A stretch of DNA of 64,000 nt from a bacterium. GTDB lineage: Bacteria; Chloroflexota; Dehalococcoidia; Tepidiformales; Tepidiformaceae. Both the position numbers and the translations under genes were made by a program. Positions 55,422-62,973 of this stretch are shown piece after piece; position 1 is the stretch's first letter, and every line of letters starts with the position of its first letter. Below the pieces are notes generated by a model. It ran no database searches and was not told where the DNA came from. It worked only from the letters and a program-made list of their open reading frames with translations. The stretch lies in assembly GCA_003577245.1 (NCBI GenBank), contig QEVS01000002.1, positions 62,001-126,000 on the forward strand, in the 5' to 3' direction.

Positions 55422-55847
55422 TCAGGCGCCGCCTGTGGCGCCCGGCATCGCACGTATGGCGGCAACGAACTCGTCAACGTCGCCGAGGTGATTGGCGAGA
55501 ATACCGATCACGATGTCCAGGTCGACGTCCGTGCAGCCGTCAACAAGCACGTTGCGAAATCCGGCCATGTTCGAAATCCGCCCCGCGAGCCCGGGCTCAA
55601 TCCACCCGCCCTGCGCAAGCCGGGCGAACAACTCGCGATTGGTGGCGGGCTCACCAGGGCGCTGATCCGAGACCACGTGGGATGCGACATCCATCGCTGC
55701 CTGGATCGCGAGTTGCGGAGTGTGTTCCACAAAGCGCTGCTCGCGAATGCCGGCTGCAAGCTCTCCCGGCCGGGCAAGGTGCCGCAGGTCTCGCAGGCAG
55801 GTTTCGATGAAGGCGAGACGCTTCTCGACGAGCTCCCCATCGGTCAT
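55422..55847 (-). CDS. hepT: HepT-like HEPN protein with altered catalytic motif
   Basis: 141 residues from ATG 55847, overlapping the mntA stop in ATGA. It is an all-helical DUF86/HEPN protein (VEKRLAFIETCLRDLRHLA, HTPQLAIQAAMDVASHVVS). In active HepT toxins the R-x4-H-x-Y motif forms the RNase site; here the equivalent stretch is FRNVLVDGC, so His is Asp and Tyr is Cys. That removes both the catalytic His and the tyrosine AMPylated by MntA in characterised pairs. The protein is therefore probably not an RNase, or uses another chemistry. Confidence 0.8.
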   Translation of the reverse strand: MTDGELVEKRLAFIETCLRDLRHLARPGELAAGIREQRFVEHTPQLAIQAAMDVASHVVSDQRPGEPATNRELFARLAQGGWIEPGLAGRISNMAGFRNVLVDGCTDVDLDIVIGILANHLGDVDEFVAAIRAMPGATGGA

Positions 55848-56248
55848 GCGGCGCCGTGCCGCCGATACTGGCGCAGATAGGGGAGCAAGTCGAAGTACTC
55901 GTTGCGGCGCGCAACCTCGAAGGCGATGCGCGCGGAAGGGTCGCGGTCCACCAACAATCGCCCGTCGCGGAGGACGCGATGGAAGAGATCGGCGGAGGCG
56001 GCGCGCGCATCGATCAGGTCGCAAGGCCGGCTGCAGGCGCGTTCAACGGCATCGCGAAGGCTGTCCAATGCCCCACCCAGCCGGGGATCCGCCTTGCCGG
56101 GAAAGAGCACGGCGATGTCAAGGTCGCTTTCGGCAGATGGAGTTCCCCGGGCGAAGCTGCCAAAGAGGTAGGCCGCCACGAGACTCGGCTCGGCATCGAG
56201 GGCTTCGCGCGCAGGTTCAATCAGGTCGGCTGGCAGCCCGGTGCCCAT
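55844..56248 (-). CDS. mntA: MntA-like minimal nucleotidyltransferase
   Basis: A 134-residue antitoxin-type nucleotidyltransferase. The GSx10DxD motif is intact (FGSFARGTPSAESDLDIAV), and the third acidic residue is in CDLIDA. In known MntA/HepT pairs it neutralises HepT by adding AMP groups to a tyrosine. It is co-translated with the HepT-like gene downstream. Its start lies inside the 3' end of a DinB-like gene upstream, which appears cut short, suggesting that the module was inserted there. Confidence 0.88.
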   Translation of the reverse strand: MGTGLPADLIEPAREALDAEPSLVAAYLFGSFARGTPSAESDLDIAVLFPGKADPRLGGALDSLRDAVERACSRPCDLIDARAASADLFHRVLRDGRLLVDRDPSARIAFEVARRNEYFDLLPYLRQYRRHGAA

Positions 56249-56679
56249 GGCGAAACAACCTTAGCAGGACGCGGAAAAGCGGTCGGCGGGGGAAGCCGCG
56301 GATGCCAGACGAGCGCGATGCGCGGCCAGGCTCCGGGCGCGATGCTCGCCAGCAACGCAACCATGCCGGTGCGCTGCAGGGCGAAGGCCGCAGACGAGTC
56401 GGCAAAGGGCAGTTGGTCGTAGCGGACCTTCTTCATCCGCGCCCGAGGCGAGACACGGCGCCAACGCGGCGAGTCCTCGTTCACGATCCGGATGATGTGT
56501 TCGCCATACACGCCGGCTGTCGCACGCACGTGCCAGAGGATTTCGTTCGGCGGACAGGCCTCCAAGGTTGGCGGGGCCGTGAGTTGAGCCGCGGAGAGGC
56601 GCCGTGCAACCGCTTCGACACGCGTCGAGGTCTCGGCAAGGAGGGCAATGAGAATCGCGGGTTCGGCGGTGCAATCCAT
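56221..56679 (-). CDS. DinB-like protein, C-terminally truncated
   Basis: A 152-residue frame. The first 125 residues follow the DinB_2 pattern (LLAETSTRVEAVARRLSAAQ, CPPNEILWHVRATAGVYGEH with its first His, FADSSAAFALQRTGMVALLA, LVWHPRL). The family's last helix, which carries the final metal-binding H-x-x-H/Q, is missing; after HPRLPPPTAF the sequence becomes a Pro-rich random tail and overlaps the mntA start by 28 nt. It is probably a gene cut by arrival of the MntA/HepT module. Activity is doubtful. Confidence 0.6.
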   Translation of the reverse strand: MDCTAEPAILIALLAETSTRVEAVARRLSAAQLTAPPTLEACPPNEILWHVRATAGVYGEHIIRIVNEDSPRWRRVSPRARMKKVRYDQLPFADSSAAFALQRTGMVALLASIAPGAWPRIALVWHPRLPPPTAFPRPAKVVSPWAPGCQPT

Positions 56680-56765
56680 GGCGGCGGGGGACGATCGCAG
56701 CGGCCGGGGGCAGTGTCCCGGGCGGAGGAAGCACCCAGGCTAAGGTTCCCAAACGGGTGAGGGGA

Positions 56766-56842
56766 TGGTGGGCGATACTGGATTCGAACCAGTGACCTCT
56801 GCGATGTCAACGCAGCGCTCTAACCAACTGAGCTAACCGCCC
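56766..56842 (-). tRNA. tRNA-Val (GAC)
   Basis: Reading on the minus strand: acceptor GGGCGGT (56842-56836) pairs with ATCGCCC, D-arm TAGCTCAGTTGGTTAGAGC, anticodon loop with GAC, T-loop TTCGAAT, and an encoded CCA at 56768-56766. All four stems are sound and the length is 77 nt with CCA. GAC reads GUC and GUU valine codons. Confidence 0.95.
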
Positions 56843-56962
56843 GCGCGGAAGCTCAGGATAGCGACTCGGGCGGGTTCCCGCCACTTTCTTTGCCGTTCCG
56901 GTACCCGCCCGGCAGCCCGTGGAGGCGGCCGGACATCGCGTGTGCGGATGCCTGCCATCCGG

Positions 56963-57976
56963 TTAACGCCAGAAGCGTTCCGCGAACCTGCGGCGAAGAG
57001 CCGCGCGGACCATGCCTGGTTTCTCCGGCCCGGCTGCTCCGGGTGCGCCAACGCGAAATGCGCAGAGGTGCACGAGCTTCCCATCCACGGCCAGGCAGGC
57101 GCCCGCCACCGCCGCGCCGTTCAGTCTCAGGTCTTCGCCCAGGCCGGCCGCGGGGAATGATTGGACGGCGGCAGCGCTCACCTCCTGGAGGAAGGCAGTC
57201 GCTGCGCCTGTGTCGGGAGCTTCCGCGTGGGTTTCTTCCCCGGGCGCGGGCGCGGCCTCAATAGCGTCAAGCGCGTAGCTGCGGACGAGCTTCGGCAGCA
57301 ACGCTTTCAACGTTGATGGGGAATCAAAGAGTTCGACCCCGGAGATGGTGGAGTTCATAGCGAAGACCGCGCCGCACTGGCTCTCCACCGGGGCAATCGC
57401 TGCGACGAACCGGTCAACAGGGGCCGAGAAGCGTTCGTAGATGTCGGCCATGGCCCCGGTGGGCGAATCGACTGCCATTTGCGCGCTCTTGCGGGCGATC
57501 TCCTGCCAGACTCGCCCCTGGTCGGAACGGGGAGACTGGAGCGCGGCGAGCGATTCGCTCACCTGCAACAGGCGTTCGGCGCGACCCGTGGAGTGCTGCG
57601 TGCGCTGGGAAGCTGCAAGCAGCGGGGAGACCTGCGACCAGCGCCCGGCTTCGACGCAGGACACGGGCACGACCGTCTTTGACCTGGCCGCTACGAGGAT
57701 GGAGAGGTTGAACACGCGGTTCTGCTTCGCGCCAATCACCTCCTCGCCATCGAGCAGGAGCACCGGGCGGTCGAGCCTGTTGGTGACCAGCAGGTCGGGT
57801 ACGCTGCCACCATGAGAGACTCCCGTCACCGAGAGGCCACCGGTCGCCAACGCGGCATCGAGGGTGAGGTAGGCCGCCTCGGCGCCGCGTTGCGCGAGCA
57901 GGGGGAACACGGTGAGGTTCTGGAAAGTGACCGGTTCGCCCACGGACACGGTCTTGAACGCCGCTGAGAGATCCAT
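56963..57976 (-). CDS. ARPP-1 domain protein (DUF6569)
   Basis: 337 residues with GGAGGTAATACGCG before the ATG. Conserved blocks are FQNLTVFPLL, AAYLTLDAAL, GGSVPDLLVTNRLDRP, the highly characteristic VLLLDGEEVIGAKQNRVFN and PVSCVEAGRWS. They identify the ARPP-1 (ARG and rhodanese-phosphatase-associated protein) domain, found in varied bacteria and thought to act in stress or ubiquitin-like/rhodanese gene settings, but without known activity. No rhodanese or phosphatase gene lies next to it here. The C-terminal 40 residues (AALRRRFAERFWR) are basic. Confidence 0.85.
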   Translation of the reverse strand: MDLSAAFKTVSVGEPVTFQNLTVFPLLAQRGAEAAYLTLDAALATGGLSVTGVSHGGSVPDLLVTNRLDRPVLLLDGEEVIGAKQNRVFNLSILVAARSKTVVPVSCVEAGRWSQVSPLLAASQRTQHSTGRAERLLQVSESLAALQSPRSDQGRVWQEIARKSAQMAVDSPTGAMADIYERFSAPVDRFVAAIAPVESQCGAVFAMNSTISGVELFDSPSTLKALLPKLVRSYALDAIEAAPAPGEETHAEAPDTGAATAFLQEVSAAAVQSFPAAGLGEDLRLNGAAVAGACLAVDGKLVHLCAFRVGAPGAAGPEKPGMVRAALRRRFAERFWR

Positions 57977-58101
57977 CGCGTATTACCTCCATTGGGCCCG
58001 TTCAGGCCGGACTATCGATGGCAAGAGCTCGCTCGGGGGCCGATATGCTTCCCGTGCGTGGATGGCCGCTGGCCGATGTTGCGGCGAGCGGCGTCCCGGC
58101 T

Positions 58102-58155
58102 GGTGGGGAGAGTGTGCGAAAGGCAGCCGCCCCGGGTGCGGATCCCGTCCCACCG
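58102..58155 (+). pseudogene. tRNA-like remnant lacking the anticodon arm
   Basis: GGTGGGG (58102-58108) can pair with TCCCACC (58148-58154) as a 7-bp acceptor stem, and CGGG-TGCGGAT-CCCG (58133-58147) resembles a T-arm. Between them, GAGTGTGCGAAAGGCA is like the D-arm of a class II (Ser/Leu) tRNA. There is no anticodon arm and no CCA, so it cannot be a working tRNA. It may be a decayed tRNA gene or a chance fold. The 275 bp between the ARPP-1 gene and the next coding sequence hold nothing else recognisable. Confidence 0.25.
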
Positions 58156-58251
58156 GCGTGGACGAGGGGCAGACACGGCCTCCCGGTACTGGTGGTCGCG
58201 ACGCGGCCGGCGTACAGGCCAGGCTCGTCCTCGGTGGCGCATACCAACTCC

Positions 58252-58605
58252 TCACAGGGCAGGGGGACCATCCTTCTCGCTGCCCGTCTCCGCTGCCCCG
58301 GTTGCCGCATCCATTCGAGGGGGAGGAGGAGCGTGGACCCTGCCCCTGACAGGTGTGTTCGCTTTCTGAGCCATGCGCCTGGCCCAGCTGTACTTTGCGA
58401 GTGACAGGGCCACGAAGAACGCAATTGCGAGCAGCACATATGGCCAGAGCGAGGCCACCAGCAAGACGATGACCGTCAGGCCCAGCAGCGTGGCAACGAG
58501 CACGATCACGAACAGGCAACCCAGCTCGACGGGGTGGAACATGAGTGCCCAAAGGAGGCCCAGAAAAGCTCCAAGGCCGTACCAGCCCTTTGAGGTAGTT
58601 GGCAC
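58252..58605 (-). CDS. Small membrane protein of unknown function
   Basis: 117 residues from GTG 58605, with AAGGAGG 11 nt upstream (a longer frame to GTG 58656 is possible). Three hydrophobic segments are visible: GAFLGLLWALMF, LGCLFVIVLVATLLGLTVIV with VLLVASLWPYVLLAIAFFVA after it, and a Pro/Gly-rich cytoplasmic tail. No family is recognised. It stands alone on the minus strand, divergent from the mutase gene. Confidence 0.5.
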   Translation of the reverse strand: MPTTSKGWYGLGAFLGLLWALMFHPVELGCLFVIVLVATLLGLTVIVLLVASLWPYVLLAIAFFVALSLAKYSWARRMAQKANTPVRGRVHAPPPPRMDAATGAAETGSEKDGPPAL

Positions 58606-58927
58606 CTGGTGGTTACCCTCCTTGCGGTGCTGGCTTCGCGGGTTGACGTCAGTCACATCCTGTCGAAGCCCGGGTTGTGCAGCTCACAGAGCGAGCCGGT
58701 GTTAGCCGGTCGCAGCGGCGATGTGGACTTTGGGATGGGATGGGCCACGTCACGAAGCTGACGCGTCCGCTCGAAGCGGGCGCTGCGACCGCCTGCCAGC
58801 CGATGGTGACACCCAAGCGCGACAGCTCTTGTCGTGCTTTGCCCGGTAACGGAGCGTGAGCGCCTGGAGGCGCAAACTGGACCCTCAGCCAGTAAACTGG
58901 AGAGCACATCGTGCAAGGGGTACGAGA
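58606..58927. other. Gene-free divergent region before the mutase
   Basis: No gene, and no cobalamin-riboswitch core, was found. A TAAACT hexamer at 58893-58898 could be the -10 element for the mutase (a -35 match is poor), and AAGGGG just before 58928 is its ribosome-binding site. Several short G+C inverted repeats occur, none with a T-run. Confidence 0.3.
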
Positions 58928-60592
58928 ATGGGGAATGGCACTGAAAGCGCCCGTGAGCTGCGGGGGCAGTACGACGAGACGGTCGTGCAGGAAGGCAGGG
59001 AGCTTGCCGGTCCGTTCATGACCGTCTCGGGGCGGCCAATCGAGCGGCTTTACGACCCGACCGATGTCGCCCACCTGGACTACGAGCGCGACATCAACCT
59101 GCCGGGATCGTACCCCTTCACACGGGGAATCCACCGCACCGGCTACCGGGGGAAGCCCTGGACGATCCGCATGTTCAGCGGGTTCGGTTCGGTGGAAGAG
59201 ACGAACCAGCGATACAAGGACCTGCTGGCAGCGGGAAACAACGGCCTTTCCATCGCTTTCGACATGCCCACGCTGATGGGGTACGACCACGACGAGCCCT
59301 GGGCCGCGGGGGAGTTCGGCGCCTGTGGCGTGGCAGTCGACTCCATAGCCGACATGGAGATCCTGCTCGACGGCCTTCCCCTGGACCGCATCTCGACGTC
59401 GATGACGATCAATAGCCCGGCGCCCGTGATCTGGGCGCTCTTCATTGCCGCGGCGGAACGGCGTGGAATCCCGCGGGGGAAGCTGGCGGGGACGCTCCAG
59501 AACGACATTCTGAAGGAGTACATCGCCCAGAACGAGTTCATTTACCCGCCGGCGCAGTCGATGAGGCTCGTGACCGACACGATCGAGTTCGCAACAAACG
59601 AACTGCCGCTCTGGAATTCGGTGAGCGTGAGTGGCTATCACATCCGTGAGGCAGGGGCGACGGCAGCGCAGGAGCTTGCCTTCACCCTCGCCGATGGCGT
59701 GGAGTACGTGAAGTGGGCGCTCGCGCGGGGGCTGGACATCGATTCGTTCGCGCCACGGATCAGCTTTTTCTTCAACAGTCACAACGACTTCTTCGAGGAG
59801 GTGGCCAAGTTCCGCGCGGCACGGCGCGTCTGGGCAAGGCTCATGCGCGAGAAGTTCGGGGCGAAGAGCGAGCGGTCGTGGTACATGCGCTTCCACACAC
59901 AGACGGCCGGAGTGTCTCTCACGGAAGCACAGCCTGAAGTGAACCTGGTGCGCGTGGCGATCCAGGCGCTGGCGGCGGTCATGGGCGGCACTCAATCGCT
60001 TCACACCGATGCGATGGACGAGGCGATAGCGCTACCCAGCGAAAAGGCGGCACGCCTGGCCGTGCGCACGCAGCAGGTGATCCTCCATGAGAGCGGCGTG
60101 GTGAACACGATCGACCCGTTGGGCGGCAGCTACTTCGTGGAGAGGCTGACGGCCGAGATGGAAGCCGACGTCAACCGCTACTTCGAGCAGATCGACGCTC
60201 TCGGGGGCGTGATTCCCGCGATCGAGTCGGGCTTCTTCCAGAAGGAGATCGCGGATGCGGCGGCCCGCTTCCAGCGTGAGATCGAAACCCGCGACAGGGT
60301 CATCGTGGGAGTGAACGAGTACGTGCTCGACGAGGAAGCCGAGATCCCCATCCTGCGGATGGACCCGGAGGGTGAGAAGCGCCACCTAGCGCGGCTTTGC
60401 GCGCATCGAGCGGCACGGGACGCTTCGGCATGGGCAACGGCCATGGAGAGGCTGGAAGCGGCAAGCAACACCGAGGGTGAGAACACCATGCCGTACGTGA
60501 TCGATGCGGTGAACGCGGGCGCCACGGTGGGCGAGGTCTGCAACCTCTGGCGGCGCGTGTTCGGGGAGTATCGCGAACAGGTGGTGGTGTGA
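58928..60592 (+). CDS. Methylmalonyl-CoA mutase-family large subunit (no B12 domain)
   Basis: 554 residues from ATG 58928 (AAGGGG upstream). This is the substrate-binding TIM barrel of the B12-dependent acyl-CoA mutases: [73 protein letters not shown]-like [10 protein letters not shown] and [14 protein letters not shown]. The cobalamin-binding domain (DxHxxG) is absent, so it needs a separate small subunit not in this window, as in archaeal MCM and in isobutyryl- or 2-hydroxyisobutyryl-CoA mutases. Which acyl-CoA is rearranged cannot be decided by eye. It links branched or odd-chain acyl-CoA breakdown to central metabolism. Confidence 0.93.
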   Translation: MGNGTESARELRGQYDETVVQEGRELAGPFMTVSGRPIERLYDPTDVAHLDYERDINLPGSYPFTRGIHRTGYRGKPWTIRMFSGFGSVEETNQRYKDLLAAGNNGLSIAFDMPTLMGYDHDEPWAAGEFGACGVAVDSIADMEILLDGLPLDRISTSMTINSPAPVIWALFIAAAERRGIPRGKLAGTLQNDILKEYIAQNEFIYPPAQSMRLVTDTIEFATNELPLWNSVSVSGYHIREAGATAAQELAFTLADGVEYVKWALARGLDIDSFAPRISFFFNSHNDFFEEVAKFRAARRVWARLMREKFGAKSERSWYMRFHTQTAGVSLTEAQPEVNLVRVAIQALAAVMGGTQSLHTDAMDEAIALPSEKAARLAVRTQQVILHESGVVNTIDPLGGSYFVERLTAEMEADVNRYFEQIDALGGVIPAIESGFFQKEIADAAARFQREIETRDRVIVGVNEYVLDEEAEIPILRMDPEGEKRHLARLCAHRAARDASAWATAMERLEAASNTEGENTMPYVIDAVNAGATVGEVCNLWRRVFGEYREQVVV

Positions 60593-60608
60593 GGGAACGG
60601 GGCCGGCC

Positions 60609-60857
60609 TTAGCGGCTGCCGCCAAAGGCCTCGAACGTCAGGATTGTGAAGGTCTCACGCACGCGGGGGATGGAGTGGATGTCCCGCTCGATGAGCCGTC
60701 CGATGCTGTCGATGTCATCGACATAGAGCTTGACCAGGAGGTCGTACTGGCCGGTGATGCTGAAGGCTTCGGAGAAGCTGCCGATCTCGGCGATCCGGTT
60801 CGCCACCTCGGTGCCATGGCCCGGCTCGGTCTTCACCATCACAAAGACAGCACGCAC
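60609..60857 (-). CDS. Stand-alone Lrp/AsnC ligand-binding (RAM) domain protein
   Basis: An 82-residue protein from GTG 60857 comprising only the alpha-beta RAM domain of Lrp/AsnC regulators (VFVMVKTEPGHGTEVANRI, ITGQYDLLVKLYVDDIDSI, VRETFTILTFEAF), with no HTH. Such stand-alone RAM proteins bind amino acids as oligomers and may act as sensors by joining full-length Lrp members. It converges with the mutase gene 16 bp away and is not in an operon here. Confidence 0.9.
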   Translation of the reverse strand: MRAVFVMVKTEPGHGTEVANRIAEIGSFSEAFSITGQYDLLVKLYVDDIDSIGRLIERDIHSIPRVRETFTILTFEAFGGSR

Positions 60858-60963
60858 GGGAGTAGTCTAAGGCAGCTTCGATCGGTTGCGCAGCCTCGTT
60901 ACAGGGACCGGCGCTACGATAGGAGCGCGTGTTGCACCCATTCGAAAGAGGAGGCACTCCCTG

Positions 60964-60993
60964 ATGCGCCAGGTCCCCAACCGGATCGTGTGA
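60964..60993 (+). CDS. Possible 9-residue leader peptide
   Basis: ATG 60964 follows an AGGAGG at the right distance, opens a frame of nine codons (MRQVPNRIV) and ends at TGA 60991-60993. It lies 44 bp before the small basic gene at 61038. The strong ribosome-binding site makes translation plausible; nothing else supports it. It could be an upstream regulatory frame or chance. Confidence 0.25.
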   Translation: MRQVPNRIV

Positions 60994-61037
60994 GACGTGA
61001 GCATGGCGGCGAAGGAACGCCGACAAAGGAGTGACCT

Positions 61038-61163
61038 GTGGCAAAGCAACCGAAACCGAAACCCGGCAAGGGGCCCCAGGGCGCGCCGGCTGTGCCAGCC
61101 AAGCCCGGAAAGGGCGCCGGCGCAGGAGGCGCAAAACCGGTGCGAATGCCGGTGAAGAAGTAG
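61038..61163 (+). CDS. Small basic Lys/Pro/Gly/Ala-rich protein
   Basis: A 41-residue protein starting at GTG 61038, with AAAGGAG 6 nt upstream and a strong terminator 9 nt after the stop, so it is bounded like a real gene. The sequence is low complexity: MAKQPKPKPGKGPQG, further PAKPGKG-type repeats, and a VKK end. It is highly basic with no acidic residue, and probably disordered. It may bind nucleic acid or ribosomes, as similar histone-H1-like or ribosome-associated tails do. No family is recognised. Confidence 0.55.
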   Translation: MAKQPKPKPGKGPQGAPAVPAKPGKGAGAGGAKPVRMPVKK

Positions 61164-61172
61164 CTCTCCAGG

Positions 61173-61207
61173 AGCCGGGCGCGAGCGCGGGGCGCCCGGC
61201 TGTTTCT
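61173..61207 (+). terminator. Intrinsic terminator of the small basic gene
   Basis: AGCCGGGCG (61173-61181) pairs perfectly with CGCCCGGCT (61193-61201), followed by GTTTCT. On the minus strand there is no T-run, so the signal is for plus-strand transcription. Confidence 0.65.
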
Positions 61208-62973
61208 CAGTAGTCGTTCGGGTCGGAACTTCCGCCGAACGCGCCGCGCCGGGCTGCGATCCGGCTTCGCTCGGCGAGGAGCTCCAGGAGCCTCAGGGCT
61301 TCGGAAGGCGAAAGCTCTTCGCCGGCCTCGGCAAGGATACCCTCGACCTCGCGGTCGATTTCGGCGATCCGGCGGGCGATGGCCGCGGGATCGCCGCCGG
61401 GTGCTGAGGCGCCGCCACCGCCCCCGGGCTGTTCCTCTCCGGGCTCGCCACCTTCGCCGGGCTGACCATCTCCGGGGGACTGGTCCTCGCCCTGGCCCTC
61501 ATCCGAGCCCTGGCCGGGCTCGCCCGGACGGGGCTCCCCACCCTGCGACGCGTCCGGACCCATGATCCTGAGAATCACCTCATAGTCGTGCCGGGCATCG
61601 GCGTCCTCGGGGTCGAGGAGCAGTGCATGCTTGAACGATTCGAGGGCGGCATCGAGATTGCCCGCGCCAAACTGGTGGTGGCCAATGCTTGCATAGGCCC
61701 TGGCCCTGTCCGCGTTTTCGGGGGAGAGCAGAGCGCGCCGGGCGGCCTGCACCGCCTCTTCGTGGCGTCCTTCGCGGTCCAGCGCCGCGGCGAGATTGAG
61801 GGCGATGACGGGATGGTTCGGGCTCTCAGAGAGGGCCTCGTAGAAGAGATCGATAGCCCGCCCGTAGTCACCGTTTTCGAACGCCCTGCGGCCCTCGCCG
61901 TTCAGGTCGTGGGCGCGGGTCGCGCAGGCGGGAAGGAGCACCAGTGCCAACAGGGCGAGCCCGGGCGTGAGGGCGCGAACCCGCGCCGGGGCCCGGGACG
62001 GCAGGTGTTCGGCCAGCGAGGCGAGAAGCAGGAGGACGAGCGCGGCCGCGACGAACCACTGGAAGCGCTCGATAGGGATGGAGCTGACCTTTTCGTCAAG
62101 GCGGGCGCGCTCCAACGCGGCCACCTGGCCGGATACCACACCGGGCACCACCCGGGGGTCGGCCCCGAGGTAGCGCCCATCCGAGGCCGCTGCGAGCGCC
62201 TGCAGGAACGGCTCGTTCAGCTTCGACAGCAGCGGCTTGCCGTCGGCGCCGAGCTTATCGGTGAAGGTGCGGTTTGTGGCATCAAACTCCGGGACACGAG
62301 CGCCAGCGCTGGTTCCTGCCCCCGCAATGAGAAGCTTGATGCCCGCGGCGCGGAACCTCACCGCCGCGGAGGCCGGGTCTGGACCGATGTTTTCGCCATC
62401 GGTGATGAGGAGCACGATGCGCCCGGCGCGAGATTCGGAATCGAATGCGTTGACCGCCACATCGAGGGCGGAGGCGGTATCGGTCCCGCCAGAAACGAAA
62501 ACCGGGCCCGGTTCGAGGGTGCTGACCACGGCAGCGGCGGCGTCAAGGTCGGTGGTTAGCGGGAAGCGGAGGCGGGCGCTGCCGCCAAAGACAACGAGGC
62601 CAACGCGGTCGCCGGAGAGCAGCTTCAGCGACTGAGTAACGGCGTCTTTGGCGGCCTGGAGGCGGCTGGGAGCCACGTCGGTGGCCGCCATGCTGCGCGA
62701 AACATCGAGCACGACAACGACGTCGGCTCCTTCGCGACGGAGCGCGGTCTGCTCGCTCCCCCAGCGCGGCGCGGCGGCAGCGACGGCCAGGCAGGCGGCA
62801 GCGGCAGCCAGCAGGACCGCCGGCGTTCGACCACGACCGGGCGCGGCTGCGCGAGTCACGGCCCGGGCGCGCGCAATGGCCCGGCGAGTGCCAAGCTCCC
62901 AAAGGGCGAAGGCGCCCAGCGCCAGGGGCAGAGCGAGCAACACCAGGGGGTTCCCGAAGCTGAGGCCGCTCAT
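61207..62973 (-). CDS. VWA-TPR fusion protein (BatB/BatC-like)
   Basis: 588 residues from ATG 62973 (AGGAGGG upstream). Two N-terminal membrane helices, a von Willebrand A domain with MIDAS DVSRSMAAT, a helix (FVAAALVLLLLASLA), a second hydrophobic stretch ending at a Cys (LVLLPAC), and TPR repeats (NGEGRRAFENGDYGRAIDLF and following) before a long Gly/Glu/Pro-rich segment. In most Bat operons the BatB VWA protein and the BatC TPR protein are separate genes; here they are one chain. The interior LLPAC could be the relic of BatC's own signal. Probably a periplasmic-facing complex for stress tolerance or protein assembly. Confidence 0.87.
   Translation of the reverse strand: MSGLSFGNPLVLLALPLALGAFALWELGTRRAIARARAVTRAAAPGRGRTPAVLLAAAAACLAVAAAAPRWGSEQTALRREGADVVVVLDVSRSMAATDVAPSRLQAAKDAVTQSLKLLSGDRVGLVVFGGSARLRFPLTTDLDAAAAVVSTLEPGPVFVSGGTDTASALDVAVNAFDSESRAGRIVLLITDGENIGPDPASAAVRFRAAGIKLLIAGAGTSAGARVPEFDATNRTFTDKLGADGKPLLSKLNEPFLQALAAASDGRYLGADPRVVPGVVSGQVAALERARLDEKVSSIPIERFQWFVAAALVLLLLASLAEHLPSRAPARVRALTPGLALLALVLLPACATRAHDLNGEGRRAFENGDYGRAIDLFYEALSESPNHPVIALNLAAALDREGRHEEAVQAARRALLSPENADRARAYASIGHHQFGAGNLDAALESFKHALLLDPEDADARHDYEVILRIMGPDASQGGEPRPGEPGQGSDEGQGEDQSPGDGQPGEGGEPGEEQPGGGGGASAPGGDPAAIARRIAEIDREVEGILAEAGEELSPSEALRLLELLAERSRIAARRGAFGGSSDPNDY

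Noticed and set aside
58606..58927. Cobalamin riboswitch before the B12-dependent mutase
   Set aside because: The conserved B12-box core could not be found on either strand.
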